Position numbers and translations under genes: made by a program
Source of the DNA: Apostichopus parvimensis
Lineage: Eukaryota > Echinodermata > Holothuroidea > Aspidochirotida > Stichopodidae
Length of the DNA: 20,417 bases
Direction: 5' to 3'
NCBI GenBank assembly: GCA_000934455.1
Contig: KN882348.1
Location: 104,691-125,107, forward strand
Notes under the pieces: generated by a model
The model's input: the letters and a program-made list of their open reading frames with translations, nothing else
Told to the model about the DNA's origin: nothing
Database searches by the model: none
Part shown: positions 10,382 to 17,127 of the stretch, one piece after another
How the letters are laid out: each line of letters starts with the position of its first letter
Position numbering within the stretch: the first letter of the stretch is position 1

Positions 10382-11518
10382 AGACACACTGGTTCCAGCA
10401 AACCGAAGTCAAATTACCTTTTGTTCCCCTTTAACTTCCCTAATATCATAAATCAAGCACCTGTTGCCACATTACGGCAAGACTGCGGGGACCTCTTTTA
10501 CCAATTATTTTTAGAAGCCTACACACAAGTCGTCAACTCTGAGACTAACCAGTCAAACTCTCCTCTCCGCAGAACACACAACAACCTTCCTAGAGATGAG
10601 CGCACAGCACTCTCCTTACTGATGTCTCGCAGTGATATTATCATCAAGCCAGCCGACAAAGGTTCTGCAGTTGTCATCCAGCATCGACAGGATTACATCA
10701 AGGAAGCCATGCGTCATCTCTCCAACAGCGATATTTACACTCTTCTTGATTCTGATCCCACAGTTATTTTCTCCCAGCAGATAAAACAGACCATCACTGA
10801 TATGTACCAGCGGAACCAGATCTCTAAGAAGGCTGTTTCTTTCCTTTCTCCCACAGACTGTAAGGCAACCAGGTTTTATCTTCTGCCCAAAATTCACAAG
10901 CCTGGTAACCATGGTAGGCCTATCATCTCAGGCAATGGGTCCCCCACCGGGAAGATATCCTTGTTTGTGGACCACTTCATCAAACCTCTAGTTCCGCAGA
11001 TTACCTCTTACATCCATGACACTCCAGATTTCCTCAGGAATCTTGAAGATATCAAGAACCAAATCCCCAGTACAGCCATCATCGGTACTTTCGACGTCAC
11101 TTCTCTTTACACTAACATCCCTCATGCTGAAGGTATCGCAGCCACATGTGCAGCCCTGTCTAAGAAGGTCCACCCTTGTCCACCCATCTCTGACATCAAA
11201 GTTCGCATGCAACAGGTTCTCACCAAAAACAACTTCACGTTCATGGACAAGCATTACCTTCAAAGACACGGGACTGCCATGGGTATCAGGATGGCTCCTT
11301 CCTTTGCTTGCCTGTTTATGTCTAGCCTTGAAGAACGTATGCTGAGTACAGCTCCCTGCCGTCCTCTTATCTGGTGGCGCTATATTGATGACATCTTCTT
11401 CGTTTGGACCAGTGATGAGGATAGCCTGCTACCTTCATCAATCACATCAATTCTTTCCACAGCACCATCAAATTCACCTCTGATTACTCTCACCAACAGG
11501 TTAACTTTCTCGATGTGA
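10382..11518 (+). pseudogene. Penelope-like element reverse transcriptase domain
   Basis: The frame opens after TAA at 10379-10381 and has no early ATG, so the start is a truncation and not a true initiator. Numbering from 10421, the motifs are IIIKPADKGSAVVI (about residue 71), RFYLLPKIHKPG followed by GRPIISGNGSPT, TFDVTSLYTNIPH with catalytic Asp at about 225, GTAMGIRMAPSFACLFM, and WWRYIDDIFFVWT with the YIDD catalytic pair at 321-324. These are the hallmarks of Penelope-like RTs, the group related to telomerase. All visible catalytic Asp residues are intact. From about 11430 the family sequence continues in another frame, and the last 28 or so residues before the TGA at 11516-11518 are out of frame. 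The RT core is therefore well preserved but the protein is broken. Confidence 0.88.
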
Positions 11519-11741
11519 CTGATCGCAAGGAACACGGTTCTCTCTCTACAGACTTATACACCAAGCCCACAGACACACACAAGTATCTCCATTCTTCAAG
11601 CTGCCATCCCCGTCACTGCAAGTCTGGAATTGCCTACAGTCAAGCACCACAGTCGCATTTGCTTTAACAATTCCTCTTTCATTCGCCATACAGATGCTTT
11701 GGGAAAAAACACTTTGCTGCCAGGGGCCATAGTGCCAGAAG
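11434..11741 (+). pseudogene. Frameshifted RT thumb and linker of the Penelope-like element
   Basis: From 11434 a second frame reads FINHINSFHSTIKF, then QQVNFLDV and TDLYTKPTDTHKYLH, followed by SCHPRHCKSGIAYSQA. This is the strongly conserved post-YIDD region of Penelope-like RTs (the FLDV and 'YTKPTD-H-YL' boxes). This frame stops at TAA 11665-11667. The continuation moves back to the first frame near 11651 (SRICFNNSSFIRHTD), again at about 11701 (KHFAARGHSARR), and then into the frame of the following segment near 11742. That makes four frameshifts in roughly 300 bp, in contrast to the uninterrupted RT core. Confidence 0.8.
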
Positions 11742-12314
11742 GTGCATGAAGCTATTCAGAGAGTCCGCTCCCTTTCCAGATCATCTACTTTGGCAGTGAA
11801 GAACAAAAAGGGACGAGATTGCGACAACAAGCTCCCCCTGGTTGTTACTTTCCACCGAAATCTTCCTCCTCTTCAGCAAATCACCTCTAACAACCACAAC
11901 ATTCTCTTCACTTCAGATAGACTCCAACGAGCCGTCCCTGAAAAACCCACCATCGCCTACAGACGACCACGCAACCTACGAGACCTTCGTGTGCGTGCTG
12001 CTGTTCAACCTCCAACTTCTAACCCCACACCCATTCAGCATGGTACTTTCAAATGTGATCGTACTTCGAGATGCATCAACTGCAGCCACCACATTGTTGA
12101 ATCCAATTCCATCACCAGCCACAACATGCAACTCACACACAAGACTAAGGGTCACAACCTTCCCAACCATACCATTAACGACAATTCCCTACAGGGGATT
12201 GAATCCTTAGGTAGCCGTCCTGACCTAGTACGAATCAGCAGAGAGAGGCTGTGGATGCAACGCCTTCGCACCATTCAACCTCATGGGCTCAACATTCAGG
12301 AAGGACATGACTAA
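11742..12314 (+). pseudogene. C-terminal linker and remnant of the GIY-YIG nuclease domain
   Basis: The open 190-codon frame starts inside the protein (GTG; HEAIQRVRSLSRSS continues the RT C-terminus). It contains VVTFHRNLPPLQQI and then FKCDRTSRCINCSHH, with Cys at about residues 105, 111 and 114. This fits the cysteine-rich linker that precedes the nuclease in Penelope-like elements. The end, LPNHTINDNSLQGIESL, then RISRERLWMQRLRTIQPHG, matches the C-terminal part of their GIY-YIG endonucleases, including the conserved Glu-containing ER-LWM segment. The GIY-YIG catalytic core expected between the linker and LPNHT (at about residue 139, near 12150-12158) is absent, while the frame is maintained. 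Read as an in-frame internal deletion of several dozen residues. Confidence 0.75.
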
Positions 12315-12570
12315 CCTTACTTCTGCTCCCCTCCTTCTCCCCTTGCCCCCCCCCCATCACTCCTCGTGTCATAGCTCTCTTCCACCTTTTCTTCTCCACA
12401 CCATTCTGTCTTTGTCCTTATCCAGTTTATTCCCTACCCCTTTCCCTTAATCTTCTCTTTGTCCCTCTACTGTTTATCTCCTACCTCTCCTCTTACACTG
12501 TTGGTTTCTTTCTTCTCTCCATCCCCTGTCCACTAATCCCCTTACATCTATCTCTTTGTGTTCACCATTC
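12315..12570 (+). other. Long pyrimidine-rich (CT) 3' flank of the Penelope-like element
   Basis: After the TAA/TGA-terminated coding part, about 250 bases are overwhelmingly C and T on the plus strand, with short purine interruptions and a C9 run near 12347. It is not a simple repeat. It lies between the coding region and the hammerhead-like hairpin, so it is probably part of the element's untranslated end. Confidence 0.65.
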
Positions 12571-12633
12571 TCATTAACTTGTCTGTATTCTGTGCGTGGT
12601 TTTGTCCCTTCTGTTACTGTTACTTGTCATTTA

Positions 12634-12672
12634 GCCTTTGAAGAAGATCCTGCTAGGATCGAAACGTCAGGC
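12634..12672 (+). ncRNA. Hammerhead-ribozyme-like hairpin in the Penelope-like element tail
   Basis: Penelope-like elements are known to carry minimal hammerhead ribozymes with a very short stem III. Here GCCT (12634-12637) can pair with AGGC (12669-12672) as stem I. TTGAAGA resembles the CUGANGA core with C changed to U. GATCC-TGCTA-GGATC (12646-12660) forms stem II. GAAAC then GTC (12661-12668) matches the GAAA box, a two-base stem III and the cleavage-site UH. An extra A lies between the core and stem II. The first conserved C is lost, so activity is doubtful. The structure is inferred by eye. Confidence 0.5.
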
Positions 12673-12854
12673 CAACTTACTTTTACACATCAATTATTTG
12701 TCGTAGGTATCATCATAGTCATCCTTTTCAAACTAAACCAGGGCTTTCAAACTATTCCAACGATATTAATTCCAATGATAACAACATGAAATAAGTCCAT
12801 TAGAGCAGCTGTGGTAATCGTAATGATCTAGAGACATATATGGTGCGCCTAGTG

Positions 12855-12980
12855 TGCCATAAGTCCTGAAATCGACTTATGTCGCATTAAATTGACATAT
12901 GTCGGCTTCTTGTGCTCTCATTGGACAACCGGTGTCGCATGTTATTTTCTAGCGCTCTGATTGGACGAAAGCGACTTACA
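12855..12980. repeat. CCAAT-bearing, TTATGTCG-rich repeat block
   Basis: AATCGACTTATGTCGCATTAA, GACATATGTCGGC and two copies of GCTCT(C/G)ATTGGAC (about 12914 and 12954) recur in a short block. The same word combination occurs at 14322-14360 and 15320-15360. Probably fragments of one non-autonomous repeat family; its ends are not defined. Confidence 0.45.
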
Positions 12981-13606
12981 TTCTGGTCAGTGAATTTATT
13001 ATCTGACTGTTTGATGTTGCAAAGGAGACGTTACCCAAGATAGAGCCTTGGCACAAAAACCTGCAGCTTGATCTACTCTCAAGCTTGGTTCCCTTTCAAT
13101 GCATGTTTATAAGAAATCTTTGCTCTCCTTCTCAATTTGATTACATAGGGCTCTAACCACTCTTTGCATAAAATGTTCCATTCTTTGTCTTCTAAATTGT
13201 GAAAACTTCGTAACTGGGTTGGAACAGCCGGATTAACAGTGATGTACAAGTTTATGGATACCTCAGAATTTCCACAAACTCACCCCTCGATTTGTCCAAG
13301 GCATCCTCCAATATACGGTGAAACCATGCAGATGCCAATCGGGAGGATGTCGGGGGCTTTTATATACATACCGACAAAGGAAGTATTACAGTGATCCGTA
13401 TGCAACCAAATTTACCCCAAAGATCCCCCGTTTTTTGGTGTTTTTTTTTGTTTCATTTCAACTTAATAAAAAAGTTAACAAAACGGAAACGATTTAAGTT
13501 GGACTCGATAAGGAATATATCAAAAGATCAAACATGACATCCGAGGTATAATTACATTCCAAGTAGATATCTCCATAATCTACACAGAACAGGAAGTTTA
13601 AAGTCA

Positions 13607-13641
13607 GATATTATTATTATTATTATTATATATATATATAA
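13607..13641 (+). repeat. Compound (ATT)n(TA)n microsatellite
   Basis: About seven ATT units are followed directly by about six TA units. Confidence 0.9.
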
Positions 13642-14334
13642 CATGATTATCAGGCCAACATCTATGTAGATAAGGAACCTTGCCATAAATTCCTATTGTC
13701 TTCAGTAAATGTTGTACGTGTATCGCGATGTATATGTTAATTGCCCTTGATCTGATACAAATGGCCTGCCAAATTACACTGATATTCTGGCAGTTGGCAT
13801 GGTGTTTGCTTAACTGTAGTTTATTTCTCCCTTTCCTGACCTCATGTTTTTAGGCGGGAACCAAAGATTTCTAAAGTCGAGTAGCTGGCCCTGGTATCGA
13901 TGAGGCCGACTCCCAGGGTTTTCTGGGCATCGTTCGACAGAAAAATCAAATGGAAATTTTGACCGGAAAGTTGCTAATAACTATTTTATTAAATATGTAT
14001 GGGGTTGATAAGGAAGGGTAGTGGGGTGGGGTGGTAACAACCTACACCTACTGGATCTGCGACTGATATGAACATGTACCTAGAGCGGAATAGGAACAAA
14101 GGGCTAACTTGCTTATCACCTGTTATCTGATATGCGCATATAAATGAACCATGCATTAATATATAGTGACGAGGAGTGACGTACCTAATTAACTAGTTGA
14201 CAACTGAGCAGATCATTCCTTTGTCACCCCGTGCAGGGGATGGTTGTTGAATTGCCATCTAAGCACGGATCAAGCTGAAATGCTGTCGGAAGTGATTATA
14301 TGCAGAAATACATATATTCCTGCACTCTCATTGG

Positions 14335-14597
14335 TCGAATATATGTCAGCATTAAATCGAATATATGCTGATATTAAATGGATAATATGCTAGCCTAGCA
14401 TTAATTTGAATATATGCCAGCATTAATTCGAATATATGTCTGTATGAATTCGAATTTATGTCCATATTAAATCAATTTTAAGTAGACATAAATACTGCAT
14501 ACTGATTAGCTCAGAAGTAATGTCTGCATAACATTGAATTCATGTTACCATTAAATCGAATTTATGTCGGTTAAATCGAATATATGTCGGCATACAT
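14335..14597 (+). repeat. 22-bp tandem repeat array, consensus TCGAATATATGTCNGCATTAAA
   Basis: Units begin at 14335, 14357, 14379 (27 bp, with an insertion), 14406, 14428, 14450 and a degenerate one at 14472. After a gap of about 40 bp, further units begin at 14534, 14556 (20 bp) and 14576. Most are exactly 22 bp. The unit starts with TCGAAT(A/T)TATG and ends with ATTAA(A/T). CTCTCATTGGTCG lies at the left edge, and an inverted CCAAT (TGGCCAATCA) at the right edge. No coding frame runs through it. Confidence 0.88.
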
Positions 14598-14599
14598 TC

Positions 14600-16020
14600 A
14601 CGAATTTTGTCCACTGTGGCCAATCATATACTACAGGGGGGTCTTTACCCCATATAAATTGAAATGGGTGCTCAGCTCTCCACCCAGCAGCCCCAGCTAC
14701 CCCAAGACCGACAGGCAGAATTTTATACACTGAAATACCCGTCTTGACAGTATATTAATAAACAACATGTATGTGAAGTACACCTAACCTCAACAGTTGA
14801 AAGGCTTCAAATTGCTTCAAAAGTTGCAAAATATAGCACCATTTTGCATCTGACTTGCAACTTAGACGCCTCCCATGGAAGATTAATACCTACCTCGGTT
14901 CAAACAATAGTGGCTACCTATATGTTCTGAAACAAAGACAAATTATGGTCATATTTATATATCCCTAATTCATTTGGGATGGTTATTACCATAGCAATTT
15001 GAGCAATTTTCTATTCTTTAACTCAATTCGTATACTTTTTAGACTTGTTTCAAGTGGAAAGTTTTCAGTGGAACTTACACCATGTAGATTAATATATAAA
15101 GGAGCATATCGTGTGCTATTGGAGGAATACATTCATGATCTGTTACATAAAGACGGACTTCCCCATGGGAATACAAAACTACAAAACAAGTAATTCACAC
15201 TATGTGCATTCTTGTATAATTCTCTGAGAAATAGACCAAACATTTTGAAAGTGGATATTTGCATGTCCCTGAGAGGCTTTACATAAATACGATTAATGTA
15301 CCGCATAAATAAGCATCGAGATGCGCTCACCTGATTGGTCGATTTATGACGGACATAATTCAGCAATTATTTCCCATGCGGCCTACCATACAAGCAAAAT
15401 ACAAAACGAGTTGTTCCTTCGGCAGCGGTTGCAGACGTTCCTTGGCAGCCATTGCGCGTTATGGCGTTGTTACCAAGATACCTCTTTTTCTTTGCCTTGC
15501 AAGTTTTTTCGGTTTACGGGTGAGTTTGATTTCGATCTTTTATTTCTATTTTGCACTTGCTCAATGCTTTGTGGGTATTGCAATTAACGTTAGGTACCTA
15601 ACATCTGTTTTCATAAAAATCACAATGGAATAGAACCGGAATATAAAGTATGTCTATAATCTTGGAAATACTTCTAACAACATATATACTCACTTACAGA
15701 TTAAGAATAGGCTTGCATAACTGTATTTTAACCACAACTGTTACCTCATCACCACCAACAACAACAACATGAACAAAAATATGAAAAGGTATAAAATACT
15801 TCATTGGCAAAACGTAGGCAAAAGCTTGATAATTCAAGCTTTCATGTAGCATGTTTACTTCCAATTGTTGACCTTAAAGAAACCCATTAATTGCTAATTA
15901 TATATGTTAACTATATATTGTTTAGCAAAACTTGTCTAACGTCCTTCCGACTGATCAGCTAAAACTGACATTTTCCTAAGTTAAATAAAATATATCAAGT
16001 GAATGCATTTCGTGCGCACG
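14600..16020. other. Unassigned sequence
   Basis: No supported gene. Open frames at 14999-15193 and 15321-15633 have no recognisable domain. A fragment at 15320-15360 (CTGATTGGTCGATTTATGAC) resembles the CCAAT-bearing repeats at 12855-12980 and 14322-14360. Confidence 0.5.
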
Positions 16021-16022
16021 TT

Positions 16023-16223
16023 TATGGCAAGCCACATGTGCAATAATTCGATAAACCGAGTTTATCGCCGTTAAACTCTATTTTTCGATCGATAAACTGA
16101 GTTTATCGACTGGATGACCGTGTTTTTCGCAATAAACTCAGTTTATCGAGCGAAAAGCAGAGTTAACCGAATTAACGGCGATAAACTCGGTTTATCGAAA
16201 TATTGCACATGTGGCGTGCCATA
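16023..16223. mobile_element. 201-bp foldback/MITE-like element with 52-bp terminal inverted repeats
   Basis: The left end 16023-16074 (TATGGCAAGCCACATGTGC...) and the reverse complement of the right end 16172-16223 agree at 50 of 52 positions. Interior sequence also pairs: TTTTTCGATCGATAAACTGA on the left opposes the TCAGTTTATCGAGCGAAAA segment on the right. Almost the whole 201 bp can fold into one long hairpin with its centre near 16120. The ends read TATGGCA...TGCCATA, compatible with TA target duplication as in Tc1/mariner-type MITEs. No ORF is present, so movement would need a transposase supplied elsewhere. Confidence 0.82.
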
Positions 16224-16528
16224 TCCAATTCGATAAACTCGGTTTATCGAGTGATAAACTGAGTTTATCGATAAACTCAGTCTATCGATCGAAAAACAGT
16301 TAACAGAGTTAACGGCGATAAACTCGGTTAATCGAATTATTGCACATGTGGCGTGCCATATCCAATTCGATAAACTCGGTTAATCGAGCGATAAACTGAG
16401 TTTATCGATAAACTCAGTTTATATCAGTTAAGGGCGATAAACTCGGTTTATCGAATTATTGCAAATGTGGCGTGTCATATTATCGAACAACTGTGTTTTT
16501 CGGTCGATAACACTGAGTTTATCGAAAT

Positions 16529-16551
16529 CTGGGGGGGGGGGGGAGGGGGGT
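16529..16551 (+). repeat. G homopolymer interrupted by one A
   Basis: A run of about 13 G, one A and about 7 G interrupts the palindromic array. Such tracts are error-prone in sequencing, and the exact length is uncertain. Confidence 0.8.
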
Positions 16552-16715
16552 TGAAATATCGAGAACAGAGTTAATCGAATTGATAAACAGAGATTATCGA
16601 TAAACTTAGTTTATCGAGCGAAAAACATAGTTCCCATTTGATACACTCGGTTTATCGCCGATAATCTTAGTTTTCGAGGTAACCCTGCTCTGCTCGATAA
16701 ACTGAGTTAATCGGT

Positions 16716-16951
16716 TTGGTGAACTTACACCCCAATTGGAAAATGGCAGGGTCTGAAGAAACTGCTACAAAAGAAAGAGAAAGAGACGAACGTTATTCAT
16801 GCTTCGGGAGTGGGGCGGCGGGGTTGGGGACTTTAAGCAGAGGGCGTCCGGTGTCAATAAGGGATACCGGGAAGTAGGGGATCAACTATGATAATATGTA
16901 TTTTTACAACGGAAACTTAAACAATTGAGTCCTATACTTTCTACACCACAG
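16716..16951 (+). other. Flank between the palindromic array and the exon, probable intron
   Basis: This stretch includes a G-rich segment at about 16806-16829 (GGGAGTGGGGCGGCGGGG, then TTGGGG) that fits a G-quadruplex pattern. A polypyrimidine-like CCTATACTTTCTACACCACAG ends at 16951 as a splice acceptor. A 44-codon ATG frame from about 16743 shows no domain and I do not annotate it as coding. Confidence 0.5.
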
Positions 16952-17127
16952 TGACTTTTTGATAGCTACCGTTCCCAATCTTGTAAGAGCGGGAGATACC
17001 GAGACCGTACTGGTTACGATTGAGAAAGACAACAACGATTACCCACACCGCAGTGTATCGGTAACCGTCAGCTTCAAGAATGCCGATAATTCTCTCATCG
17101 CTGAAGAAACCATCAACATCCAAGAAG
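16952..17127 (+). CDS. Internal exon of an alpha-2-macroglobulin/complement-like thioester protein (MG1 domain)
   Basis: The 176-bp segment lies between an acceptor (TTTCTACACCACAG ending at 16951) and a donor (GAAG|GTACAT, GT at 17128). It enters with one base completing a codon and leaves with one base. It encodes DFLIATVPNLVRAGDTETVL, then VTIEKDN, and after a short loop SVSVTVSFKNADNSLIAEE. The pattern '(Y/F)LI--P--(V/I)RAG--E-V-V', then 'V-V-V-------L-A-----V', is the start of the first macroglobulin (MG1) domain just after the signal peptide. It is found in complement C3/C5, alpha-2-macroglobulin, CD109 and invertebrate TEPs, secreted innate-immune or protease-binding proteins. Exon 1 (signal peptide) and later exons (MG2 onward, thioester) were not found. 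Which subfamily (C3-like, CD109-like or A2M-like) cannot be told. Confidence 0.72.

Larger units (their letters stand above)
10382..12720 (+). mobile_element. 5'-truncated, inactivated Penelope-like retroelement
   Basis: The unit holds, in order, a Penelope-type reverse transcriptase (10382-11518), a frameshifted thumb/linker (11434-11741), a C-terminal zinc-finger-like region and remnant of the nuclease domain (11742-12314), a pyrimidine-rich flank (12315-12570) and a hammerhead-like hairpin (12634-12672). That is the architecture of endonuclease-bearing Penelope-like elements. The N-terminal part that normally precedes the RT is missing: an in-frame TAA sits at 10379-10381 and the sequence upstream is unrelated AT-rich DNA. 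This fits 5' truncation. Exact ends and target duplications could not be fixed. Confidence 0.85.
12730..14320. other. Unassigned sequence with short repeats
   Basis: No supported gene. A block at 12855-12980 shares words with other loci (see the CCAAT-bearing repeats). A compound microsatellite lies at 13607-13641. The rest shows only short chance frames. Confidence 0.5.
16023..16715. repeat. Palindrome-rich array derived from the foldback element
   Basis: After the 201-bp foldback copy, two tandem partial units (16224-16360, 137 bp; 16361-16479, 119 bp, with an internal deletion) each begin TCCAATTCGATAAACTCGG and end TTATTGCA(C/A)ATGTGGCGTG. A more degenerate tail runs to about 16715 and is interrupted by a G-run near 16530-16547. 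Throughout, the near-palindromic core CGATAAACT(C/G)(A/G)GTTTATCG appears about 17 times, some with mutations such as GGTTAATCG. Confidence 0.88.

Noticed and set aside
10616..11345. Several additional open frames over the Penelope-like RT on both strands
   Set aside because: They overlap the frame with the RT motifs and show no motifs of their own.
11842..12210. 122-residue plus-strand frame in the C-terminal part of the Penelope-like element
   Set aside because: It is an out-of-frame shadow of the 11742-12314 segment, which has the family sequence.
16023..16715. CRISPR-like array reading of the repeats
   Set aside because: Repeats are palindromic and variable with no unique equal-length spacers, the context is eukaryotic, and a foldback-element origin explains them.
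16743..16880. 44-codon ATG frame between the palindromic array and the MG1 exon, as a possible exon 1
   Set aside because: The peptide is charged and Gly-rich with no hydrophobic signal sequence, ends at a stop before the acceptor, and includes translation of a G-rich tract.
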